Shown one piece after another: positions 45,557 to 56,549 of a stretch of DNA of 64,000 nucleotides. The position numbers were made by a program, and so were the translations under genes. Origin of the DNA: Ceratopteris richardii. Taxonomy: Eukaryota > Streptophyta > Polypodiopsida > Polypodiales > Pteridaceae. The notes beneath the pieces were generated by a model. That model did not search any database. It was given only the letters and a program-made list of their open reading frames with translations, and was not told where the DNA came from. The stretch lies in the NCBI GenBank assembly GCA_020310875.1, contig CM035423.1:116279864-116343863 (forward strand), written 5' to 3'. Every line of letters starts with the position of its first letter. The stretch's first letter is position 1.

Positions 45557-47087
45557 ATTGCAAGGTAAAGGATATGCAAGAAATAGATAAAGTTGAAGTA
45601 CTTCCCCATATTCAAGTGCATAAAGATGATCTTAGGCTAGGCTTGAAAGAAAGCTCAGAATGATCATATTTTGGATATAAGATAATTCAAGTCAACAAGA
45701 AGAATAAGAAAAATCTAGTACTGATGTCAAACATTGTACATCTTAAAAACAAATCTAAATTACAAAAGGAGAGAATTCTTGAAGGATCAAGAAGACCTTA
45801 AAGGTTTGAGATCTAACTCAAGATCCGTAAAGATTAAGTATTGAAGAAGTGGTTGGAATAATATATTCCTAGGAATACTTGCGACCTTACATATAGCACA
45901 ATCTTTTACACTATGAGTTCCCATTTTGGGACCTAGTTATGAAGATATTAATCTTTTTGGAAGAACAAGTAGATCAGATTTCAATCAATTAGAATCTTCA
46001 ACAAGTAGACTGATTCCTATGGGTTTGTCTCTTTACATGGAATCTCAAAACTAATTAAAGTTTGAAAGAGCCTTCAACCCACCTTAATTAAGGCTATTCT
46101 CTCCAAAATAAAGAGGATGCTATATCCTCGTAAAACCAGATAGATAATCCACCTATACTATTCTATTCGTTGGACAAGGATCATAAAATAATTTCCCCTC
46201 TATTTAGATTGGTTTCTTTATTGGAGGCAAATCACAAATAAGAAATCCATCCATTTCACTAAGCCTAAAGGTATAGAGTATGTGTACATTAAAGGGAATG
46301 TGATTTGGGTAGGGAATTATAAAGATTCATCTTCATTTCAGAACAAGATCTAGTTTGACTTGACATATGAATCTAATAAGGAAATCCTTTAGAGTATCGA
46401 CCTATAATTTTGCTATGTTTATGCACAAGAGCTACATAGAGATGGACCAAGATAGCAATTTAGCTGGAGAAACTTTTGGATCCACCTAATTCATATGTTT
46501 GAGCTATGGAGGCCCACATTGCACATAGCTTGAACAAAGGAAATAGGAAGGGATGTCATGTTCCACGCTTATCCTTCTTTTCAAATTTCACACGAATTAG
46601 TTTTTCATAGAAAAACTAGATGGAGCTTTGAATGATGGGGGAAGGTGTTGGACCACAGAAAGATTCTCATCTTTTGAGATTCACTGAGGATTGGATCCCC
46701 CTTTTGAATAAAGAGGCAAACTAGAGAGATGAAGACCATGATCAATGATATTGATCCTGGGGCACAAGGGAATACCCCTAGGTATATATCTCCATTCATT
46801 TTTGAGGATGGAAATGCTTTTAAGGGTGGTAAGGGGATGTTTTATAGCTATATGGGCCCAAGGGGTAGAAACCTTGGGTTTTTAGGTGTAGAACCCTTTG
46901 AGATTTCTTATTTATTTAACCCTATTTGAAGGGTTAATTCTCTACATTTGAGTATCTTAGACTTTATTGGAAGCTTCTCCTAGCCCCTTGATGTGTACTT
47001 GATAGTTTAGAGGGTCTTCTTTTAGAAGGCATGTGATTCCATGTGATTTCCTAAGCTTGGAAATAATGTGATCACCTTTGGGACACA
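45557..47087. other. Unassigned block right of H2
   Basis: Purine-rich in its first half, without a supported gene. May be the last part of the K interior. Confidence 0.5.
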
Positions 47088-47262
47088 TGTGATGGAAGGT
47101 GCACACGTCCCCTTGTGGGCGAGATACCCCTTAGTCTTGGAGCTATATATTGGAGGGGTTGATTGGGTGGATATATGCATCTCTCTCCCTAGTGTGGGCT
47201 TTTCTAGTTAGTTCTCTTAATTGATTAGTTTAATGATTTGTGGTAGCTAAAGTCCTCACACA
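47088..47262 (+). repeat. LTR-like repeat K, right copy, 175 bp
   Basis: Direct copy of 27802-27978. Next to it, without a gap, begins a Copia-A fragment. The flanks of the two copies do not form a target duplication (CTCTA left, ACATA right). Confidence 0.6.
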
Positions 47263-48326
47263 ACATAACCTCTCCTTGACATAATGATAGTGCACCTCAA
47301 TGTACTTTGTGCGAGCATGGAACATAGGGTTCCTCGCAACTGCCAATGCACTTTGACTATTAATGAATATGGTGGTGGCAGATGACTAACCAACACCCAA
47401 ATCAGCGAAAAGGTGTATGAGCCACACACACTCAACAATCATTGTGAAATCCACCCTATACTTAGCCTCACAAATAGAAGTGGGCATAGTAGCTTGATTT
47501 TTTCTCACCCAAGATATGCATGAGTTACCAAGCATGAAGCAAACATCATTGGTGGACAAATGAGAATCATAGCAACCATCCCAAAACGAGCAAAAAAAAG
47601 CATTTAGATCTAGAGGTAATGATCCCCCCTTGCATAAAACAATCCAAGTAGCTGGTTACCACTCACATAGTGAAAGATGCGCTTAATCACCTTCCAATGA
47701 TTTACACTTGGGCAATGCAAAAATCTGCTCATATTAGAGACAACAAACTGAATATTTGGCAGCATTATGCGCAAGTAAATCAAGCATCCTATAGCCTACT
47801 GATAGATAACAACATCAAATGCATCTCCAACATCAAGAGGAATCAACCATACACCTATTTCCATGGGAGGGGCAATAGGTTTGCAAACTTCAAGGCTAAA
47901 ATGCTACAATAATGTCTCAATATATTTTGTTTGACACAAAGTTATTCCTCCATCAACATGCCTACATTGAATGCCCAAATATGACATGCCCTAAATATGA
48001 CATCTCAAAAGAAGCATGCAAATTGGCTTTAAATTTAGAAATATGCTTCTCATTAGGACCAATTAGCAGGATGTCATCAACAAATGCAACAATGATCAGA
48101 AGTACATTATCTACATGCTTAACATAGAAGGTGCTCTCAATTGGACTATTCTGAAAACCATGTGCAATCAAGTAAGCATGTATATTTTCACACCAAGGAT
48201 GTGGGGCTTTCTTCAAACCATATAATTCCTTTTTCAATCAACACTCTTTGTTTTCATGCCCTTTCTACACAAAACCGTGTGATTGAAATACATACACTTC
48301 TTCATGTAAGTCACCATTCAAAAATG
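47263..48326 (-). pseudogene. Copia-A copy 6 (L), RT and RNase H fragment
   Basis: Same RT/RNase H section as copies B and G: 47962-48237 has LYGLKKAPHPWCENI and V-D-D-I-L-L-I-G (catalytic pair intact, preceding Tyr changed to Phe) and later RNase H pieces down to 47263. No LTR, gag or integrase. It is cut at 48326 by the LTR of Copia-M exactly within a known family stretch, so M inserted into it. Confidence 0.85.
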
Positions 48327-48616
48327 TGTTGGGAAAAATGGATGGAAACCTCAAGAAATGAGTTGGTACTGCTACTCGTTGCTGTGTACCAGCCCTATAT
48401 TATTTCAGAGTCGGGTTGTAGTCCCTTTTAGCTTTCCAATGACACTAAATAAGTGCCTATGTACTTTGGAGATGATGCATGTAATGATTAATCCAAAACA
48501 GATAACTTCACAAGTCACAAGTCATCAAAAACTTGCTATTTTGGTTCACACACCTGCTAGTTCTTAAGCTCAGTACTCCCATCATAGTAGTAATTAGAAA
48601 AATTCCTTCTGAGGGT
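48327..48616 (-). repeat. Copia-M 3' LTR, 290 bp
   Basis: Starts TGTTGGGA. The end is set by loss of identity with the partner LTR after GAGGGT; a canonical CA end is not visible, so this edge may be off by some bases. Confidence 0.8.
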
Positions 48617-48720
48617 ATCTAACTTGCTTAAAGAGCTAATGATTCCAAGTGGAATCACTTAAAATTATTGACTATACATAGAGCAATAAATTTAGCAAAT
48701 AAAGCATTACCCCTGACTTT

Positions 48721-49212
48721 TTAGGAGATGTGCAGAGAAAGACCAACCTCTGAATTACTTCTCTTGACAAACAAAGAAGTATCTGCTTTGCTCATGATGA
48801 ATCCTTGATCTTGAAGGTTTGTAGTCAACCTATGATTCCATGCCCTAGGTGCTTGCTTCAATCCATAAAGAGCCTTGTTTAGCTTGCACACATAATTTAC
48901 CTTGCTTGGGTCCTCATCGCTAGGAGGTTGAGACATGTACAAAATCCATCCATTAAGAAAAACATTTTTCACATCCAATTGGTACATATTCCAATTCCTT
49001 GATGCAGCCACACTTACCAATACTCTGATGGTTGGCATTTTGGCTACATGTGAGAAAGTCTCTTCATAATCAACTCCTTGGATTTGTGCAAAACCCCTAG
49101 CCACAAGTCTAGCTTTATATCTGTTTATTGATCCATCTGAATTTCTCTTGATTTTGTAAATCCATCTAGAACCAATTACCTTCATAGACTCCTTATTAGG
49201 ACTAGCATCCAA
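48721..49212 (-). pseudogene. Copia-M reverse transcriptase, first half
   Basis: 163 open codons: GSRWIYKIKRNSDGSINRYK, ARLVARGFAQIQGVDYEETF, YQLDVKNVFLNG and LYGLKQAPRAWNHRL. It stops after SKADTSLFVKRSNSEVG with no YVDD motif, so this copy cannot polymerise. Upstream 49182-49364 in another frame holds the W-K-E-A-M-D-E-E-I-E-A-I-K-E-N start. Confidence 0.9.
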
Positions 49213-49371
49213 GTATCATTCTCCTTGATTGCTTCAATTTCTTCATCCATAGCTTCCTTCCATTCTGCCTTAGTCTTTGCCTCTTCATATGATGATGGCT
49301 CTTCAACTGATAAATCTTTAGCAAGATAAATAGAATGCTTGGTAACTAAAGAAGTGTCATACATATATGTG

Positions 49372-50222
49372 ATTGGCTTCTGCTCTCCCTTTGTGATATT
49401 CTAATTGCTTGGTTAGATGATTCAGGTGATCTTGACCTTGCCTTTTGATTTCCATGCTTTGAATTCTTCTATGTTGATGATGTCTTCATCATCTGATCTT
49501 GACCTTGCCTTTTGATTTCCATGCTTTGAATTCTTCGATGTTGATGATGTCTTCATCATCTGATGTGATATCTTCAATCTGATTTGGCTCTTCCTTGGTG
49601 AGGCTTGGAAAATCCTCTTCCAAGTCATAAGGAAACTTTACTTTCCTGCATTCACTTTCAAACCAAGAATCATTCTCATCAAACACAACATCTCTACTGA
49701 ACATAAATCTTTTGTTGGAGCGATTATAAAACATGTACCCTTCTTTATTTAAATCATACCCTATGAAGATGCACTTCTCTACCTTAGGGTCTAGCTTACC
49801 TCTGATTTGAGATGGGATGTGTACATAAGCAACACATCCAAAGATGCTGCAATGATCAAGTGCTGGCCTTCTACCATGCCATGCTTCATATGGGGTCATC
49901 CCATCAAGTGATTTGGATGGAAACCAGTTTATAAGATAAGTTGCAGTAGATACACTCTCTGCCCACAAATAATTTGGTAACTTTTTTCATTTAGCATTGA
50001 CCTAGCTATTTCAACAATCAAACTATTTCTCCTCTCTGCCACCCCATTTTGCTCATGGGTATACCTTGTTGTAATTTCCCTTTTGGTTCCTCTATCTTGC
50101 AAGAATGCATCAAATTTATTCAGGAAGTACTCACCTCCTCCATCCAACTTTAGTCTTTTTAGGCTTCTTCTTGTTTGGTTTTCCACAAGTGCAAGATACT
50201 TCTTAAAGCAACTGAACACCAT
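49372..50222 (-). pseudogene. Copia-M integrase core and C-terminus
   Basis: 49929-50222: LKLDGGGEYFLNKFDAFL (second catalytic Asp region) and YTHEQNGVAERRNSLIVEIA with the third (Glu). 49489-49968: WAESVSTATYLINWFPSKSL, YEAWHGRRPALDH, then an acidic tail. A 67-bp tandem duplication (starts at 49428 and 49495) repeats the tail and shifts the frame. Confidence 0.88.
49428..49561 (-). repeat. 67-bp tandem duplication in Copia-M
   Basis: Two near-identical units beginning GATCTTGACC at 49428 and 49495. Each encodes the SDDEDIINIEEFKAWKSKGK tail; because 67 is not a multiple of three the second unit changes frame. Confidence 0.9.
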
Positions 50223-51990
50223 CTTTGGGCTTCATAAAATATAAAATGGCCCATCTACTGAAATCATCAATGAAAGATACATAATACCTTGAGCCAAAAA
50301 TTGAAGGGTCCTTACTTGCTCCCCATACATTTGTATGGACAAGCTCCAAGTAGTCCTCATGCATGTAGCCTTTCTTTGAGAAGGGTAACCTGTGAGATTT
50401 TCCAAACTGACATGCACCACATTTATAGATCATGTGTTGCTCGAATACATTAGGTATCCCAAGCACACATTGATCTCTACATATTTGCTTTAAGATTCTC
50501 TCACCAATATGCCCTAATCTTTTATGCCAAATCTCAAGCTCTGACAATGTTTGATCTTTGTAGTTACAAAGTGCAATATTCTTTGTATCCTCAAGTTCAA
50601 ATGTAAATAACCTACCTGTCTTTTCTCCTTTGGCAATTCTTTTGAATCCATGTTGGGGATCCTCCACAAAAAAAAATGCTCCATATTTGTTGAACCTAAC
50701 CTGAAAACTTTTTTCCACAATCTGTCCAACACTCATCAAATTCTTGGTGATTGTAGGTACATATAGAACCCTGCTCAACAGATTTCTATTTCCATAAGAG
50801 GTTTTAACATTTCCTACCTTGACCACTGAATGCTTGGTGTCATCACCTGTTTGCACTTGGTGCTTTCCCTTAGGTTCCTCAAGGTCAGAGAGAAGAGCTA
50901 CATTGCCTGCCACATGGTTTGAACATCCTGAGTCAATGTAGAAGAGATGGTCATCATTCATACCTTGCCTTGAAGTCATATTCATAATCAGAAGGGAATC
51001 CTCTTGTTCCTCTGTGTAATTGTTGTAGTCTTTCCTTGATTTGTAGCCTCCTTGGTAGTTGTTATTGTAATTTTTGTTGTAGTTGTTATTGTGGCCTTGA
51101 TGATGGTTGAATCTTCCTCTTGATTGTGTGTAGCCACTTCTTTGGAAACCTCTACCTCTTTGATTCTTATAGTTCCTGTAACACTCATCTGTGGTGTGAT
51201 TTGATAAACCACAAATATTACATGGGGAAGATTTGAAAGGTCTCCCCCTACCTTGCTTACCTCCTTTGCCCCTACCTCTTGAGTTCCTACCTCTCCCTAC
51301 ATAGCTTTTCCCTTTCTCTTTAGACTTGCCTTTATCTGTGTATAGGGAAAAATAGTTATTACCTGTTGATGAATCTTCATTTTTGTTGAGTTTGGCTTCA
51401 TGTGTAAAGAGTTTCCCCATGAGTGTGGTAAGATCTGGAATCTGCACATCCATGTACAAGTCCATGGTAGTTGTGAAGCTTTCCCATTTGTCATCTGCCT
51501 TGATGCCATTGATTACTTTCCTTACTATTTGCTCCTCTTCAATCTCTTCTCCTATGCTTGTGAATTGGTCATCCACATCCTTAACTTTAGTCACATACTC
51601 TAAAATGCTTTGCTTGGGTTGCTTTCTTTGAGTGGTGAACTCAATCCACAATTGGTTCTTCCTAGCCCTTGTGTTGGAAGAAAAATATGAAGACAATGTA
51701 TCCCAAGTCTCTTGGAATGTCTCACAATTCCTAATGTGTGGAAGAAGGAAGTCAGAGATAGAGTTAAGTAAATATGACCTTGCTAATGCATCTTTGGCAC
51801 ACCATGAATTGAGTCTTTCATGCTCCTCTATTGTAGGTTGTCCTTTTCTTCTGAAAATGGGCATCTCCTCATCTCCTGATATGTATCCATAAAGAATCCT
51901 TCCTTGCAAGTATGAATTCATCCTCAAGGACCATGATTGGTAGTTGTTCCTATCCAATTTATCAATAAAAGAAGGAAAACCATCTCCCAT
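50203..51990 (-). pseudogene. Copia-M gag-protease-pre-integrase ORF, 595 codons
   Basis: The longest retroelement ORF of the window, from the ATG complement 51988-51990. Order: gag N-terminus (FIDKLDRNNYQSWSLRM), UBN2-type gag with WDTLSSYFSS, zinc knuckle CNICGLSNHTTDEC at 51181-51222 (C-x2-C-x4-H-x4-C complete), protease with FYIDSGCSNHVAG near 50926-50940, GAG-pre-integrase (EIWHKRLGHIG, CGACQFGKSH) and the first integrase Asp (LVHTNVW; FIDDFSRW). It ends by frameshift at about 50205. gag, protease and start of integrase could still be made as one chain; RT is broken. Confidence 0.92.
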
Positions 51991-52003
51991 TTTACCTCAA
52001 GTT

Positions 52004-52015
52004 GCTCTGATACCA
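52004..52015 (-). other. Primer-binding site of Copia-M
   Basis: Complement TGGTATCAGAGC, exact, one base from the LTR. Confidence 0.95.
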
Positions 52016-52016
52016 C

Positions 52017-52306
52017 TGTTGGGAAAGATGGATGGACACCTCAAGAAATGAGTTGGTACTGCTACTCCCTGCTCTATATCAACCCTATATTACTTCAGAG
52101 TTGGGTTGTAGTCCTGTTTAGCTTTCCAATGACACTAAATAAGTGCCTATGTACTTCAAAGATGATGCATGTAATGATTAATCCAAAACAGATAACTTCA
52201 CAAGTCACAAGTCATAAAAAACTTGCTATTTTGGTTCACACACTTGCTAGTTCTTAAGCTCAGTACTCCCAGCACAGTAGCAATTAGAAAAATTCCTTTT
52301 GAGGGT
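52017..52306 (-). repeat. Copia-M 5' LTR, 290 bp
   Basis: TGTTGGGA onward, colinear with the left LTR. Right edge set by loss of identity after GAGGGT. Confidence 0.82.
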
Positions 52307-52378
52307 CTTAGTGCGCATGCATTGGATGTCCGTCCTTTAAGTGATTCCCCTCTCACAATAGTTCAGAGAATCATGATA

Positions 52379-52479
<101 letters not shown>

Positions 52480-52499
52480 CTTTTTATTTTTTGTTTGCT

Positions 52500-55060
52500 A
52501 AAAGAAAACGTAAAATGGTTAGTCATAGGTGAAGCAAGAAGTTAGTTGTAGTTAGTAGAAATTCTATACTACTATAGTACACATGAAGATCTATTTCCGA
52601 TGAAGGAAATGTGCACCACCAAATAGTTTAAAGAAGCCATGTGCCAAATGTGAGGCCTTGTAGTGTGGCCCTATTGTGCATACTCTAGGTGCATTCAACT
52701 CATCATGAGTGCAATTCTGATACTACTTCTCTTGTATTTCTTTTGCTAGTGCTTTCTTTGGCTGCCATATTTGATGTGTCTTTGTAGCTTGATGTCAATC
52801 TTTCTTCAATGTTGTTTGGTGCGATTCTCGTACTACATCCTTTATTTTGATCTTCCATATATATTTTCCTTGCTTGAGTGTCTTCTTTGGTTTCTTTGAC
52901 TGATGTAGACTTTGATTTACTTGAGATTTCATAGTGGTCCGCTGTTGTTGATTGATATCCTTAGCTAATGCTTTGATATCTTCCTTGGCTTTCTCTACCA
53001 TTTCTTTTGGATCCATACTGGTTTTCGTTGACTTTGAGCTTCAATGATTCATTTGGGTATACTCTATTAGATTCTCATCATAGACGTAACAAGCTCCATA
53101 GTTTTATTTGTAGCCTTGGTGTAAGTTTTTTGTACTAATTACTGGTGGCACATGTACTATAGCTCTCTCAAGGTTTTCTTTTGGATGTGTTTACTTGATA
53201 AGTACTACATTTTGAGGGTCTAGGGGCTATTGCCCTAGCACGAGTTGAGGTTGGTTGTATCCTTGATACTCATACAGTCTTGGAGCCATGAGGGGTCCTT
53301 GATAGGGGACACATCTTGGAGACTCCCTAGCTTTTTCTCTCGGTTGGTATCCAAATGGCCTATATTGTTGTGGCGGGAGTGGCCTAGATTGCCTATTATA
53401 AGGAATTTTTTTTGCGATATGATTGGTGTATCTTTGTTCTATATGACAATAGAGGTTAGGCCCTTGTGGAGGCTTCCTATTGTGTTGATATGGCTACAGG
53501 GGAATAGTTCCTCCTCTTGTACAAGCATGAGATGGGTGGTCCCCTCCACATTACACACATCTTCTTAGCATGGGCATTCTCATAGGTTGGCCTTGATAAG
53601 GTTTTTGGCCTTGCTAATTTTGAACTCCTATTTTTTTTGCCACTAGATCTATCAATTCCTCAATGTTGTTACATTTGGAAGAGGTATTACTTGCATTATC
53701 ATCAAAATTGATTGAATTTTGTGGAATCTTCAAGTTGTATGATAAAATTTCTTCCAAGTCTATGCATTGTCTTAGGCATTCCTCCTGTGTTTGTCGTCGT
53801 TTCACATATACCAAAGTCCTTAAGGTTCCATTGGTTAGATCATCCAAAAAAAGTGATATCATTTTTTTTTGGGGTAGGTCTTTCTGCCATAGGACATCTA
53901 TCTACATACTGATTGAATCTCCTGGCTGCTAATCTCACTGATTCATTAGGGGCTTGTTTGAAACTATGGACCAAAGATGAAGAGTTATGTTTGATACCCG
54001 TCTTTGTGAATTAACCAATGAATTCTTCAAAGAATTGCTCTATCCAATGGCTAAAACCAAGTCAAAGTAATTATGATCAACGTAAGTCCAAAAATTCATA
54101 TTGAATAAAGAAATCATCTACTTGTTCTGCACGTAACACTTGTTTGAACTCTACCATATGATCATAAGGATCTCCAGAACCATCATAGTGATTCCTTATG
54201 CTAAACAGGTCTTAGCCTTTTGTCCGCATTAGGAGATCTAGGCATAACTTGAATCACAAGGTGCACACCTTGCCCTTTGCCTTGTGGGGGGGGTCTTAAA
54301 GGAAAGGGTGGTTTGTTCATTGTCTCACTCCCCAAATGAGTATTTGGTATGGTGCTAGTACTTGGGGGTAGTAAAGTGAATGTGTGGTCTAATTGGGACA
54401 CTCTGCTAGCTAGTTTGACCTATGAATGGGTTCTCCTAACTTTGTTGTTGCCCTTGAGGGTTTTGGGAGTTCAAGTAAACCCAAGTACTATAGTCTAGAT
54501 GTCTCTAGATCATTGACTTCCCAATACTTTCTCTTATTTTGATCTAGAGAAGAGACTTTGGAAGAGTGGTCAAGTTCATGCAATTCATAAATGGTGGCAG
54601 GGTTGGTGCCTTCTCCCCTTAAGGGTGAAGTGGCTTGCAACAATTTGTCAGTTCCAATTATCAAGGAGAAGTCCATCAAGTAATAATCTTGAGGGATGAA
54701 AGTATCCCCTCTCCAAATGTTTACTATTGATCTTCCTCTTGGAGTAGATACTACTTCTCTATTATCTATCCCATCGGGTTACTAGGTTCTTTAGTTTCTC
54801 CTCTTTCATTAGTTCTTTCGAGTCGTTCAATCACTAAATATAGTTGTCCTCGCTTGTCCATGTAAAAACCTCCCTCAAATTTCATAGTTGATCTAGGTAA
54901 AACTTTAGATTATATGGCATTTCTAAGTCTTGCTACTGACCTATTGAATCCATCTAAGTAAATAGGAACCCTATGCAAGTTTGTAGAGACATATTGTAGG
55001 GAAATCCTATACTCTCCTTCTATTGTTGACATGAGTTCTTATGAATGGATAGAGCTATGC
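52500..55060 (-). pseudogene. Gypsy Q gag, degenerate
   Basis: Retrotransposon gag on the minus strand. Around 54100-54180 it has HYDGSGDPYDHMVEF, near 53950 F-K-Q-A-P-N-E-S-V-R-L-A-A-R-R-F-N-Q-Y, and at 53614-53862 FLDDLTNGTLRTLVYVKRR, the order of the Gypsy capsid domain. A damaged CCHC knuckle is near 53530-53560. 52795-53016 is a Lys-rich C-terminus. 54200-55060 is Pro-rich or leader sequence with many stops. No pol is joined; the part beyond the TA tract is lost. Confidence 0.7.
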
Positions 55061-55367
55061 ATATCTTCAGAGGTCATAATAGATTCTTCTTTTAAGTCAC
55101 TAGAGGTGTTAGAGTAGATGGAGCAAATAGTCATTTGAGTTATACTCCCTGTTGAGGATATTACACTTCCTTGACTCCCTAAGATATGTCGAGATCCGAT
55201 GTTCATTCACAAGCTAGGGCCTTGGTTGGTTTTTAGGATTGTACTTCCTTTGATTTGTTCTTATATTGTCCTCTATTATTTTGGAAATGGTTGGACTAGT
55301 GTTTGGGTGCTAATATTCTTCAAAGAATTTAGTTCCAAGCTAATTAGGGTTTACTTTCCAATTTTCC
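55061..55367. other. Unassigned stretch
   Basis: No gene supported. A 64-codon open frame at 55199-55393 has hydrophobic stretches but no motif. Confidence 0.4.
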
Positions 55368-55600
55368 CCGATACTCGATACTTGAGGTTTTAATGATACA
55401 AGATACTAACTCGAACGATATGATACTTATATGCTCTCATGATACACGATACTTGGAAAACACACGATACTTGATACTAGAACTCCACGATTTGATACTT
55501 GTGCTTAGACGATACATAATACCTCAACCCTCACGCTACATGATGCTAGCTCTAATGATACATGACACTTGATATGGGCGATACACAATACTTGAAACTT
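55368..55600 (+). repeat. 23-bp degenerate minisatellite, about 10 units
   Basis: Units of the kind GATACAcGATACTTg begin at 55370, 55395, 55417, 55441, 55466, 55489, 55511, 55535, 55557 and 55580; spacing 22-25, mean 23.3. Each holds two GATAC words about eight bases apart. Confidence 0.85.
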
Positions 55601-55659
55601 CAATCCTCTACAACACTTGGCAATCACCAGCTAGGTGTAGCTTAGTGACAAAAGTTTTT

Positions 55660-55711
55660 CAGTTCAGCGAGCTCTAGGAAAATAATATTAGGATGGGTGA
55701 CCTCTTGAGAA
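55660..55711 (+). ncRNA. 5S rRNA-like fragment (internal control region)
   Basis: Contains TAGGATGGGTGACCTC exactly as in plant 5S rRNA, preceded by GTTCAGCG-AGCT and followed by TTGAGAA, so it matches about the second half of 5S including box C. The first half is missing and flanks do not match, so it is not a working 5S gene. The Cassandra group of small LTR elements carries 5S-like sequence in its LTRs, a possible origin. Family match is from memory. Confidence 0.65.
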
Positions 55712-56549
55712 ATATCAATAACCTCTGTCTTCCTTGATCATTGAAGTTCTACATTACATGAAGCCAATGACATCAATGTTCACGTCGCTAACTTGGATGA
55801 CAAATTATGCCTAGTCATATGCCTTGGCCACCTCCTTAGTCATAAGGAGTTGTTGACGTGTTGCAAGTTTCGATACTAAATGATTTGTGTGTCCACATGC
55901 AAAATTACTCCTTGTAATGCAACTTGTCTTTTTGGATGATGTTGCAAATGCTCCTTGTACCTATCTATGCAGATCTATAGAAAAAATTGAAACCTAGAAA
56001 ACATGAATTTGTTTCATGCAAGTTTCACAAATAGATGGCTTCAATACAATTTGTGGTTGACCATGCCTCACTGTATATTTTATTAGAGCATACACACAGA
56101 AGTATCCAGTGGCTATTTCGTCCTTTTACATAGACACTAGAAGTAACAATCAATAAAATCCTCATCATAAGAGATCAAGAAATCAATGCATATGGGGTTT
56201 TTCTCAACGAATATCAAAATGGAAATTTTCCCCATACACTCAATTTGTGTGCAATCAACACCTACTAATGAAGCTTGTGTGTTTTGTACATGACACAACT
56301 ATTGGACAACTGTATAATGCCAAATTATATTTCATATAACACCTTTTTCCATTAGTGCTCTAAACACATTCCCAAGTTCGAATCCAACTTGGGCCATTAC
56401 GAATGGTTGTGGATAATGTTGTGGTCCGCAAATCAACTATATGTAGCAAATGGATGGACCTCATTGCATAGTTTTCATCTAGCTTGTCATGTCTTTGTCA
56501 TATCCATGATTTTCATTTGGTTATATGCTCTAGGGCCTCTTTCTCAGCA
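55712..56549. other. Unassigned stretch between 5S-like fragment and Gypsy P
   Basis: No motif on either strand. It may hold the 3' LTR of Gypsy P, but no partner is present to test this. Confidence 0.4.

Larger units (their letters stand above)
48327..52306 (-). mobile_element. Copia-M, minus strand, RNase H lost, 3980 bp
   Basis: Two LTRs of equal length (48327-48616 and 52017-52306), about 21 differences by eye, primer-binding site at right, a long gag-protease-integrase ORF, integrase remainder and the first half of RT. RT ends just after the RSNSEVGLSLHIS stretch, about 100 bp from the LTR; the catalytic YVDD and all of RNase H are deleted. The left flank is Copia-A copy L. Confidence 0.9.

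Noticed and set aside
27802-47262. K repeats as the ends of one proven element
   Set aside because: Flanks CTCTA and ACATA do not match, and the right copy abuts Copia-A sequence while the left does not. Reported only as a hypothesis.
48327-52306. Target-site duplication for Copia-M
   Set aside because: Left flank AAATG has no match to the right of 52306. The right LTR edge is uncertain, or the flank was changed by the TA tract or by recombination.
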